The position numbers and the translations under genes were made by a program. This document shows positions 30,731 through 41,125 of a stretch of 64,000 nucleotides of DNA, piece by piece; the stretch's first letter is position 1; each line of letters begins with the position of its first letter. The notes beneath the pieces were generated by a model that saw only the letters and a program-made list of their open reading frames with translations, was not told the DNA's origin and ran no database searches. Source of the DNA: Choricystis sp. odSpoLacu1 (Eukaryota > Chlorophyta > Trebouxiophyceae); assembly GCA_958009055.1 (NCBI GenBank), contig OY253658.1:434001-498000 (forward strand), written 5' to 3'.

Positions 30731-32326
30731 TCACTGCCTCCGCCCCAGCACCACCCGCCCACACGCCCGGCCCCGCCCCCCCCACCCCCACCCTCCGGCC
30801 TCAAACACGGGCACCCCTCTCACATACGTGGCCAGCGTGCGTCCAGTCAATGAAGCCCCCACGTACGGCACGTTGGACGGGTGCGCGTGCCGGCACGCAT
30901 GCGCCCGCGTGTCGGCGCCCTCCCCCGGGTGCCACGCCACAACGTCGGCATCGTACCCGGGGGCCAGCCTCCCTTTGGGCAGGCCCGCCAACTCGCCCGG
31001 GGCGGCCGCCAGCCAGACTGCCAGAGTGGAGGGAGTGGCGGAGGTGGCGCAGACTGCAGTCCACGTCGCGGGCAGCATGTACTGCAGCCCCGCCACCCCG
31101 GCCCACGCCCGCGCAAAGGGGCCGGCCTTGGAGGCTGGATTGGTGGGAGAATGGTCGGACGCGACGAGGGCGAGGGACCCGTTGAGCAGGTGGGTGGTGA
31201 GGACGGCAGCGTGCGTCGCGCCGCAACCGCGTGTGGTGGCGTCACCGCTGCCCTCCTTTCCTTCTCCACACCCGCGCAAGGGGGGCGCGCACTTGACCAG
31301 GGATGCCCGCACACTGCTCACATTGGCCAGGGCGCCCAGGTAGTGGGGGCACGTCTCCCCCGTGAGCGGCAGGCGGGCGGTGACCGCGGCGGCGACGACG
31401 GCCGCAGCTTCGCCCGACGCGACGTGAGCGATGTGAATGCGAAACCCGGGTTTGATGGGGGCTCCCGATTGAGTGAACGTGTTCAACACGTCCACCAGCC
31501 CTGCAATGGCCGCCACCTCCATGGCGGGCGGGCGGGAGGCAGCCCAGGAAGGCAGATCGTGCGGTGGTGATGATGGCGGTGGCACAGCCTCCACTAGTTC
31601 TGCATGCACCAACAACGGCACCCCCTCCCCCGCCAGCACGGGCAGGGCGGCCGCCACATCGGTCAGGGAGGCATTCATGAAGTCGTCACTCGCCGAGGGA
31701 GACAAAAATGCTTTGAAGCCGAGCGCGCCGGCGGCCAGCATCGCGCGCAGTTCTTGTGCATTGTGCGCGTTGGAGGGGACGAGACCGCCCCACAGGCCCA
31801 CGTCCACGGTAAGCCGTGTGGCGGTCAAAGACGCTGCTTTGGCAGTCAACACGGCGGCCGTCGTGGCGGCGGGCGCAGAGTTAAGGGGCATGTCGACAAT
31901 CGCGCTAATACCGCCCGCCGCGGCGGCCGCCGTTGCGGCACGCGCACCCTCCCAGTGCGTTCTGCCGGGTTGGTTGGCGTGGGTGTGGACATCGATGAGC
32001 GCGGGGGCCAGGACAGCGCCCCGGGTGTAGGCTCGGATAGAGGGCAGTGGCAGCCCGGTCGCTGCCGCTGCGGCAGACGCCACGTCCACCGCGGCCGCGC
32101 CCACCAGGCTGGAGTCCAGCTGCACCACATCCACAATGACGCCCCGGCCATCGAACACGATGGCGGCGGGTCGAGAAGGGGCGCCGTCCCCCGTGACCAC
32201 TGCGTCGCTCGCGAGAGCGGCGCGTGCGCCCGCAGGCAGGCCGCCGCACCCGCGCGGGCGCAGGGCCGGGGCCAGCACCAGGGCGGCGGCGGCAACCGCC
32301 AGGGCGGCGGCGGCGGCTGGGCGCAT
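30731..32326 (-). CDS. Allantoinase
   Basis: Single exon, 531 residues. Allantoinase opens the hydantoin ring of allantoin to allantoate in purine degradation. The amidohydrolase metal site is visible: DVHTHANQPGRTHWEG, GGISAIVDMPLNS, the carbamylated Lys in GFKAFLSP, a later His (LVHAELVEA), IHIAHVASGE, ETCPHYL and the catalytic Asp in VASDHSPTNP. The N-terminus (MRPAAAAALAVAAAALVLA) is a signal anchor, fitting the ER location of plant allantoinase. A Gly/Ser-rich insert after KCAPPLRGCG is unusual but small. It starts 289 nt from the divergent CW-PWWP gene. Confidence 0.93.
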   Translation of the reverse strand: MRPAAAAALAVAAAALVLAPALRPRGCGGLPAGARAALASDAVVTGDGAPSRPAAIVFDGRGVIVDVVQLDSSLVGAAAVDVASAAAAATGLPLPSIRAYTRGAVLAPALIDVHTHANQPGRTHWEGARAATAAAAAGGISAIVDMPLNSAPAATTAAVLTAKAASLTATRLTVDVGLWGGLVPSNAHNAQELRAMLAAGALGFKAFLSPSASDDFMNASLTDVAAALPVLAGEGVPLLVHAELVEAVPPPSSPPHDLPSWAASRPPAMEVAAIAGLVDVLNTFTQSGAPIKPGFRIHIAHVASGEAAAVVAAAVTARLPLTGETCPHYLGALANVSSVRASLVKCAPPLRGCGEGKEGSGDATTRGCGATHAAVLTTHLLNGSLALVASDHSPTNPASKAGPFARAWAGVAGLQYMLPATWTAVCATSATPSTLAVWLAAAPGELAGLPKGRLAPGYDADVVAWHPGEGADTRAHACRHAHPSNVPYVGASLTGRTLATYVRGVPVFEAGGWGWGGRGRACGRVVLGRRQ

Positions 32327-32615
32327 TCGGGCTGGATCGGGCGTGTGCGAAGGAGGGTCGGAGAGAGTGAGTGCGTTGGCTCTTTGCACACTCACATCCA
32401 CTCTGCTTTGGCACCCCCCACGAGGCGTCCACGCCCCCCCATCCAGCCTCCATCTGCACCCACGCTCCACACTCGCCTCCACCCGCGAGTTGTGGAGCTC
32501 TGAGCCGGAGGCCGTGTGGTTGCGTTGCTGCCTTGCTGCGAAACACGCACACACGCACACACCGCCCTTCCTCCCTTTTTTTTTTCTGTGCCCGGGCGTG
32601 GCTCGCTGACCCCCA

Positions 32616-35600
32616 ATGGAAGGTGAGTAAGGTTGCACACGCTGTGGAAGGCGGCCGAGGGCGAGACCAGGGCCGCCAGCAGGCCAGGGAGGCGGAGGGT
32701 GAGACAAACGCGTCGTTCTTTGGCCGCGCGTGCTGGTGACGCGCCGCTCCACCCGCAACATGACGCCTCCAACCCCCCCATGGCACGCGCATTAAAATCT
32801 TGCACGCTGAGCGGGGGGTGGGGGCTGGTGTGCGAGCCGCGGGCGCGGGGGAGGGCGATGGAAGACAGGACGTGGTGCCGACTGCGCATTTTTTCTGACA
32901 AGGCCCGCCCTTCCCCTTTCCCACCCCCTCCAGGAGACGCACCCGGGCTGGAGCAGGTGAGTGTGGGTGGCAGGGGCCTCTAATCGGGGGTGGTGGGGGG
33001 GGGGAGGGGAGGGCGGTTGGTTGGGGTGCTGAGGGGACAGGAGAGGGAGGCCAAAGAGAGGAGGCCGCAGCCATCTCTCTCTTCGCTCCGGGCGCGGCCG
33101 GGGGTTGCCTTCGCGCCTCTTCCCTCACCCTCTTTCCTCTCCCCACTTACACAGCCCGCTGCTGCGCCGCCTCCCGCCGAGCCCGCCCCTCCCCCCCCCC
33201 CCCGCCGAAACACCGGCTACTGGCGATGACAATGATGCGTCCCCCTCCGCCGCCCACGCGCTGGACGCGTTGGCAGACTTTGCCGACGCGGACGGTGGTG
33301 GCGGCGGTGGTGGCGACGACGCCACTGCCCACGACCCCGCCGCCTCCCCCCCACCCGCCACCTCGGACATGGATGCCGACGCCTCCCCCTCGCACTCGCC
33401 CGACGGCGGCGCCGAGGAGGCACCCGCGGGGCGGCCCCGCCTGCCGCGCGCGGCGGCCACGCGCGGGCGCGCGGCGGCCGCAGCCAGCTCTGCTGCCGCC
33501 GCGGCAGCCAGCGGCCGCCCTCCCCCCCAGAAGTGGGTGCAATGCGCCACCTGCTCCCAGTGGCGGCGCGTGCCGTACGAGCTGGGGGATGACGCGATTC
33601 CTGATGACTGGACGTGCGCCCAAAACGTGTGGGACCCGCGCCACGCGGACTGCACCGTCCCCCAAGCCCTGACCGACGACCAGATCGACGCCATCCTGGC
33701 CCTGCAGGATGCGGGGGGGATGTCGGGCGTGCCGGGTGCATACGTGGACGGCCTGGATGGCGGGTCTTACGATGACGACGACGACGGGCGCCGCGCGCGC
33801 GGCGGGCGCGGCGCGCGCGGCCGCGGCCGCGGCCGCGGCCGCGCCGGCCGTGCCCGCGCCGCAGACGATGGGCGCGCCCGGGGCGCCCCCTCCTCCCGCG
33901 ACCGCGGCCGCCCCGGGTCGGGGGGCGGCGGCAGCGTCGCGCCGCCGCGTGCGCGCGGCGCGGCCGCGCGCGCCGCCGCCCGCGGCGCCCGCGGCCGGGG
34001 CGCCCGCGTCGGCACGCGCGGCGGATCGGTCGACCCCCGCCTCGGGGCCACGGGTGGCCTGTCGGAGGCGGCAGAAGCGTTGTTAGGAATGGGTTTCGGC
34101 GCCGACGGCGACGACGACGGCTACTCCTCTGACGGCGGCGCCCGCCGGGGCCCCGCCTACCCGCCCGGTCCCTGCCCCTTCCGACCCGGGGACGCGGTGT
34201 GGGCCAAGGTGGAGGGGCACGACTGGTGGCCCGCGCGCGTCGCGCGGCGGCGCGCGGTGCCGCACGAGGTGGGCCCCCCACCGGGAGGCCCGTCCGACGC
34301 GCGCACCGCGGTCCCCGTCGTCTTCTTCACGGCTGCCGGCATCCCGGGCGAACTCAAGGCCGGGGCGGCGGGCGGCGACGAGGATGATGATGGAGACGGG
34401 GGTGCGGGAAACACACCCGCTGCCGCTGCCTCCGACTCTGATGAAGCCGAGTTCGCCTGGCTCCCCGGCGCCGCCCTGCGCCCCTTTGAAGCGGGCCCAG
34501 ATGGCCGCCCCCCCCGCGTCAACCCGGATGGCGCGCCGTCTGCGGACGCGACACTGGCTGCCTGTGTGGCGGCCGCTGCCGCCGCGCTGGCCACCCCCCC
34601 TCCCGCCCCCCCACCCGCCGACGGCGTCGTCCTGCTGGACGCGGGCGACGCGTCCGACTCGGATGGTGGGTGGGCCGCCGCAGCAGACGGCGCCGGCCGG
34701 CGGCGGCGGCGGGGGCGGTCGTCGGCCGACGGGTCGCCGCCGCCCCCCCCCCCCGCGCGACGCGCCGCCGCCGCGCACCGTGGCCGCCGTCCTGGGGTGG
34801 CGCAAGCCGCCCCCCTCCGACCCGGACGGCGAGCCTGAATACTTGGTGCACTGGACGGGGCGCAGCCACGCCCAAAACTCGTGGCTGCCGCCGAGCGCGC
34901 TGCCGCGGTCAGCGCGCGGCGCGCTGCTCGCGTTTGCGCGCGCGCACGGCGGCGCGCCCTGCGACCTCACCCCGGCCGACGCCGCCATCCCGGACCGCTG
35001 CATCACTCGGCGGCGGGCGCCGCACGGGCCTGGCTGGGAAGCGTTGGTCGCATGGCGGGGGGCGCCCCCGGAGAAGGCAACGTGGGAACCTGAGGCCGAC
35101 GGCGCGCTCGCGGCCCCCGCCGCGCGGGCGCTGCTGCGGTCGCTGTGGCGCCAGCTGCACGCTGCCGTGGCGCGTGCCTCTCCTGGCGCCTCGGTTGGCG
35201 TCGCAGCCGCGGAAGCAGAGTTGGCGGCTGCGTTGGCGGCCGGTGGGGGGGCGCTGCCGCCGCTCGCGTGGCCGCCCGCCTGGATGCCGCGCGGCGGCGC
35301 GCTGCTGCCCCACCAGCGGGGCGCGGTCGACTGGCTGAGGGCGAGGTGGGCGGCCCCCACCTCGCGCGACCGGGTGGCCGTGCTGGCGGATGAGGCGGGC
35401 ACTGGGCGGGCGGCCACCGCGCTCGCCGCGCTCGCCGCGCGGCGGGCCGACGCCGACGACGCGCGCGCCGTCCTCATCCTCACCTCCTCCGCCGCCCTGG
35501 CCGGGTGGGCGGCGGATGCGGCCTTCCTCCTGCCCACCGCGCGCGTGGCCAGGCTGGCGGGGGGGGCGGCCTCGCGGCGTGCCGTGCTGGAGGGGGAGCT

Positions 35601-38600
35601 GTGGTTTGGGGGCGACGCGCTCGACGGCGCGTCGACGTTCCGCGCGCGCGCGACCCTCGCCTCCCCCATCCCCGCCCCCGACATCGTGCTGGCCACGTTT
35701 GACGCGGTGGCGGCGGAGGCGGCCGCGCTGGCGGCCCTGCCTGTGTCCGTTGCCGTGCTGGACGCGCGGAGCGGCGCGCGGCGCGCGGTCGCACGCGGCG
35801 CGGCGGCCGCCGCCCGGCTCGCCCCCGGGGCGCGCCTCATGCTGGCGCGCCGGCCGTGGCCGGAGGCCGCGCCCGCGGAGCGGTCCGCAGCCCTCGAATT
35901 CCTTTGGCCGGGCGGCGCCCCCGCCGACGGCGATGCCGCCCTCGCAGCCGCCACGCTGCGCCGCGCGCGGACCGACGCGGTCGGCGCGCTGCCCCCCGGG
36001 CTCACCGCTGAACTGGACCTGCCGGCCCCGCCCACGCCCGCCCAGGCGGCGGTGGCGCGCGACCTGCTGGCGCGCGCGCTGCCCGCCCTGGTGGCGGCTC
36101 GCGGTGGAGGTGGGCGGGCCGACGCGCTGCGGGCAGCGGTGGAGGATCAAGTGAAGGCGGCTGCACACGCAGCGCTCTCACCGCCCCCGCCCGCCCCCAC
36201 CACCGCCGCCGGGGCGCCGCCACCCCCACCCCCACCCCACCCACCCACCCCGCCCACCGGCCCCGCCGCCGCGGCGGGCTCAGGCAAGCTGGCGCTGTTG
36301 TCGCGCCTCGCGCCCCGCCTGCGCGAGCGCGGCGCCAAGGTCGCCATCATCGTCGCCGACGCGGCCGCTGCGTCCCTGGTGGCAGACTACTGCGTGGATG
36401 CTCTCCCCCCTGCCGCCACGGGGCCGGGCGTGGAGCGCGTGCTGCCCGACACGCCCGCCGACGCGCGCGCGGCCGCGGTGGCCGCGTTCAACCGCACCGC
36501 CGGCCCTGCCTGGTGCATCGTCGTCGCGGCACGCGCCCTGGGCATGGGCACCCCCCTGACCGCCGCCACTGTGGTCCTGTCCTTTGACACCGCGTGGTCG
36601 CGGCGGGGCGATGGCGCCGCCCTCGCGCGCGCGCGCGCACGCTCGGCGACCCGACCCGCCCCCCCCGCCGCCCTGCGGTTTGTGGGGTGTGGCGCCGAGG
36701 ACGCCCTCGTCACAGCGCCCAAGCCCGTCCCCCGGCGCGGCGCGGCGGCTGAGCCCGCGCTGGAGGGCGTGCTGCGGCGCGCGGGGGCGGCGCTGTTCAG
36801 CGAGCAGGAAGTGCGCGCGGCCGATGCGGCGTCGGCGGCGGCTGCCGCTGCTGCCGCCGCGACGGCAGCGGCACCACCACCACTTCTGCCACCGGCAGAC
36901 GCTGCCGCCGCTGGCGCCGATGGTGAGGCCGCCCCCAAAGCGGAGCCGATGGAGGAGGACAAGGCGGCGGTGCCTGCACCGCCGCCCCCTCCTCCGACTG
37001 ACGACGCCAAGCCCGCGCGCCCCCCCGCCTCCTCCCACCCCCATCCCGCCCCCCGTCGACTACAGCGACGCATCCCTGGACGCGCTGGCAGACTGGTTGT
37101 GCGCGGGTGGCCCCCGGTGCGGCGCGCCGCCCCCCGCGTCCCTGCCGGCAGGCACCGCCCTCCGCGACCTGGCCCCCGCCGACGATGGCGACGGCGGCGA
37201 CGACGACGATGACGGTGGTGGCGGCGGTGGTGACATTGCCACCGCTGGCGACAACGATGTCGCTGCTGCCGCTGCCTGGTGGGCCGCGCTGCTTGGGCCA
37301 CCTGCCGACGCTGCGGCCGCGGCTGCCGCCACCGCCGAGTCAGCCGCCCTGGCCGCCGCCCGCCGCCCGGGCGGCCTGCTGCATGGTGTGCATGAAGCCT
37401 CCTCCGATGGCGGTGGCGAGCGCGACCCCGGCGAGGATGCGCGGCCTGGCCGGCGTGGGCGGCGCCGCGCCGCAGACTCGTCCGACGGCGACGCCCCGCG
37501 CGCCGCCCACCACCGCCCCCTCCAAGCGCGCCCGCCCCACTCCCTCCCCGCTGGATGGAGTCCCCCTGCCCGTCGTGGCGCGCGAGTGGGCGCTGCAGGA
37601 GACGAGGATGCGGCTGATTGCGGATCCGCTGTCTGCCGAGGGCGGCGTTGCGCGCAGGGCCTACGCCCGCATCGCGGCCCTCGCGCGCTCCCTTGGCCTC
37701 CCCCCCTCCGCGGGCGAGCTGGCGCGCCAGGCGGCGGACGTCCTGCTGGCGGGTCGTCCCGACGGGGAGCCGCCGTCTGATTTCCAGGACTACACCGTGC
37801 TGGCCCTGGTCGCGGCCGCCGCGCGCCTCGCCGGCGTGCGCGGCGGCGCGGCCGCCGACCCGCGCCGCCTGGCCGCCGCCCACGGCCAGGACCCCGACGC
37901 CCTGGAGGCCGTCCTGGACTACGTCATGGCCGCCCTCAACGCGTACCGCGCCCTGTGCGACCGCGTGCGCGGCGCGTTTGGTGCGGCGGAGGACGCGCTC
38001 GCCGCGCGCGCCGCGGGCGGTGGTGGCGGCGCCCCCCCCCCCCGCCCCCGATGAACGCGCCACCCGGGGCGACCTGGATGGCCTGGCCTCCCGCCTGGCT
38101 GAACTGGTGGCGGGCGACTTTGCGCGGGCGGCGGCGGATGCAGGGCCGGCAGAGCCGGGCGCGGTGCCCGCGCTGCCCCCCCCCACCCCCCGACGTCGCC
38201 GCCTCGTATGAAGCTCGCGCTGAATACGAGGCGGTGGCCGCTCAAATCCAGTCCACGTGCGACGCCATTGCCCTGCTGGACCGGGCGCACGGGCTGCGGG
38301 TGGCGGCCATCCAAACCGAGTACGCCGCGTTCATGGAGAGGGTGCGTGCTTTAGCTCAAGCCGCGATCGATGAAGCCAACGCCTCGTTCCAGGCCACCCG
38401 GCACGGGGTGACGGTGCACCTGGACGCCCTGGTGGCGTTGTTCCAGGCGCGGTTCTATGCGGGGGCGCCGGCTGCAGGGAGTGGGGGGCGCGCCGCCGTC
38501 GCTGGGCGACGGCGGCGGCCGCCCCCGCGCGCGCGGCGCCCGCGCCATCGGCCGCCCCTAACGGGGGGCCGATGCCGGGCGCCCTGGCGGCCAGTGCAGA

Positions 38601-39169
38601 CGTGCTGGCAGCCCACCTGGCGGGGCCGCCCGGCGGCGGCGGCCTCCCTCTGACCCGGCTGTCGCGCGAACAGATGTCGGCACTGGCAGCTCAGGCCGCT
38701 GCGGCCACGGGCGCCCCCACCGGCAACGGCGGCACGCCCCCCCCCCTCCTCCTCCGGCCCCGCCAAGACGGCCACCGTGCGGGCGGGTGGGGAAGAACGC
38801 ACCGTCGTCATCGACGCCGATCACGCGGCCCTGCTCGACGCGGCGGCCGCCGCGCCCGTGCGCCCGCGCCGCGTCGGCGGCGGCAACGGGGGGCCTCCCT
38901 CCCCTCGCTCCCCGCGCGCGGACCAAGGGTCCCCCTTTGCCGCGGTGCCGTTGCCCGCGTCTCCTCGCCCTCCCTCGGCTGCAGGCCTGTCGGTGTCGGC
39001 GGTGGCGCGCGAGTCGAGCCTGCGCGAGTGGGCGGCGCCCGAGGCGGGGGGGCCCCGCGGGTCGCCGGGTGGGTGCGGGGGGTCCCCCTTTGCGTTCAAA
39101 CCGCCTGCCGGAGGAAGCAGCGAGGCGACGCCGTCGTCACCGACCCGGTTGCCGGGGACCAAGGAGTAG
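32616..39169 (+). CDS. CW-PWWP-chromodomain protein with degenerate SNF2 motor
   Basis: Exons 32616-32622 (7 nt), 32934-32956 (23 nt), then 33155 to 39169 with a probable intron at 37388-37475. The main exon needs one-base skips at C-tracts 33191-33203, 34743-34754, about 37020, 38032-38043, 38176-38184, 38737-38746, and two near 38480-38510; with these the length is 1,982 codons. Domains in order: CW zinc finger (about 33530-33660; WVQCATCSQWRRVP and four Cys), RG-rich tract, PWWP (about 34180-34260; DAVWAKVEGHDWWPARV), chromodomain-like repeat 1 (about 34830-34910; EYLVHWTGRSHAQNSWLP) and 2 (about 35030-35100), then a SNF2-like ATPase region (35290-36620). Motif I reads DEAGTGRA (no Lys), motif II VLDARSG (no DEAH) and motif VI lacks its paired Arg, so ATP hydrolysis is unlikely. 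Coiled coils follow. A histone-mark reader scaffold is inferred. Confidence 0.8.
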
Positions 39170-39634
39170 AGTGAGAGAGAGGGAGCGTGTGTTTTATGTG
39201 GAAAACGGAAGAGAGAGAAAAGAGAGAGAGATGGGTCAGTCCCCCCTCCCCCACCCGAGTGGAGCCGGTGCGTGGGCGTGTGCAAACAAAAGAGGGAGGA
39301 CTTCGTTTGGTTTACAACACTCAGTGTTTTGGGGAGGGTGAAACAAGAGGGCGAGTGAAGGAGGAAACCACAAGTTGGTGTGTTTTCTTGTGTTTTGCAC
39401 CCGCGCCCTCCTCGCACCCCACCTGGCCGCGCCTGCCTCGCCTGGTCGGCACACGCTACTCTCCCTCCATCGTAGCGAGCGAGAGCCGCAGAGGGAGGGG
39501 CGCGCCCGTCTCTCCACCCGTCCGCAGTGTGGCGGGCCCCATTGCGACGCGTGGGTGTCCCGCTCTGCCCCCCGCACCCCTCGCCCGCGTGCGACGCCCA
39601 GCGACATACGGCCTGAGAGGCTCCCCAGCACACG
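39170..39634. other. Intergenic region before the E2 gene
   Basis: GA-rich 3' flank of the chromatin gene followed by C-rich leader. No open frame with recognisable similarity and no RNA gene is seen. It probably holds the promoter and 5' UTR of the E2-TPR gene. Confidence 0.4.
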
Positions 39635-41032
39635 ATGGCGCCCACCAAAACCTGCCTCGTCAAGCTCAAGAAAGAGTTGCGCCTCTTCATGGAGGCGCCG
39701 CCCCCCTTCATCCCCGAAGTCTCCCCCGACGAGTCCGACATCACGCACTGGCACTTTTTGATGCAGGGGCCTGACGACACTCCCTATGAAGGAGGCGTGT
39801 ACATCGGCAGGATCCGGTTTCCCAACGATTTCCCGTTCAAGCCGCCCGCTCTCTTCATGGTCACCCCCTCCGGCAGGTTTGAGACGGGCACCTCGCTGTG
39901 CGTGTCCATGAGCGAGTACCACCCTGAGTCATGGTCGCCCGGGTGGTGAGTGTGCGAGGGGGTGGGGGGTGTTGGGGTGCAAAAGGAAGAATAGAAACAA
40001 CAAAATGCGGTCCTAACCTCCCCTCCTCTCCCACATACACTCCATCCTCACAGGGGCGTGTCCGCCATCCTCAAGGGATTCCTCTCCTTCATGTGCGACG
40101 ATGAACTGACGACCGGGTCGGTGCGCGCCACTGGCGCTGACCGCCGCGCGCTGGCGGCCGCGTCGCTGCGGTGGAACCTCGCACGCCCCGACCTGGTGGA
40201 GCGGTTTCAGTACCTGCGGGACGCGCGGGATGGCAAACTGCCGAGTGGGAGTGGGAGTGGGGAGGAAGTGATGGCGGCTGCGCCTGTGGGCGGCACCCCG
40301 GACGACGATGACGACGCGGCTGCGGCCGCGGTCAGAGGGTCGGACGACGAAGACGGCGACGCGGCCGTCGCCACTGCACCGGTGGCCGCCCCCACGACGC
40401 CCGCCCTGGCCCCCGTGGCGGTGGCCACGCTGTCGCCCGCTGACATGAGCGAGATTGCTGCCGCGGCCGCCGAGACCGCGGCCGGGTGTGCCGCCGCGGC
40501 CTCCGCGCGCCTCGACCGCGCCCTGCGCCGCGCGTCCAAGCGGGGGGGGGCGCCCCCTGTCGAGCTGTCGGCCGCCACCGCGCGCGCGGCGGCGGCGGCG
40601 GGCGACCTGGAGCGCGCGGCGGGCGTGGCAGAGGGTGTGGGCGACGGCGCGTCTGCCGCGCGCTGGCGCGGCGCGGCGGCCGCCCTGGTCACCGCGCGCG
40701 ACGCGGACGTGGCCGGCGACACGGGCGCGGCGGCGGCTGCCTACCGGGAGGCGGCAGCCGTCGACCCACCCTGCGCTGCGGCGCTGGTCGGGGTCGCACT
40801 CGCGGCCGCAGCCGCCGGCGACGCGGTCGCCGCTATCGCCTCCTACCGGGCTGCCCTCGCGCTGGACGCTGCCCACGTGGACGCCCGCCGCGGCCTGGTG
40901 GCCGCCCTGCGGGCGGTGGGGGAGGAGGAGGCGGAGGAGGAGGTGGCCGCGCTGCGCGTGTTGACGGGGCTGGCTGTGGGGCCGACCCACCCGACCGCCG
41001 CCAAAAAGGGCAAGGGCAAGAAGAAAAGGTGA
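39635..41032 (+). CDS. UBE2J-type ubiquitin-conjugating enzyme with TPR-like tail
   Basis: Exons 39635-39945 and 40054-41032 give 429 residues. Residues 1-150 are a UBC domain of the Ubc6/UBE2J2 class: PDDTPYEGGVYIGRIRFP, FKPPALFMVTPSGRF, then LCVSMSEYHPESW with catalytic Cys89, followed by GVSAILKGFLSFM. These E2s act in ER-associated degradation. The known ones end in a transmembrane anchor; here the tail has no hydrophobic helix. It is an acidic linker, then Ala-rich helices of TPR type (AAAAYREAAAVDPP, ASYRAALALDAAHVDARRGL) and a Lys-rich end (KKGKGKKKR). The TPR part might bind chaperones or the substrate instead of anchoring in the membrane. Confidence 0.88.
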
Positions 41033-41125
41033 AGGGAGTGAGAAGGAGGAAGGAGGGAGAGAGTGTGTGTGCCTGTGTCTTTGAAGTGTGCATGTCTCCA
41101 CGACCCTGTTTCTTTTTACACCACA

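Noticed and set aside
36387..38186. Long antisense open frame (599 codons) opposite the chromatin gene
   Set aside because: It is Arg/Gly/Ala-rich, shows no domain and mirrors the real gene; in this GC-rich DNA stops are rare on all frames. Similar antisense frames elsewhere were dropped for the same reason.
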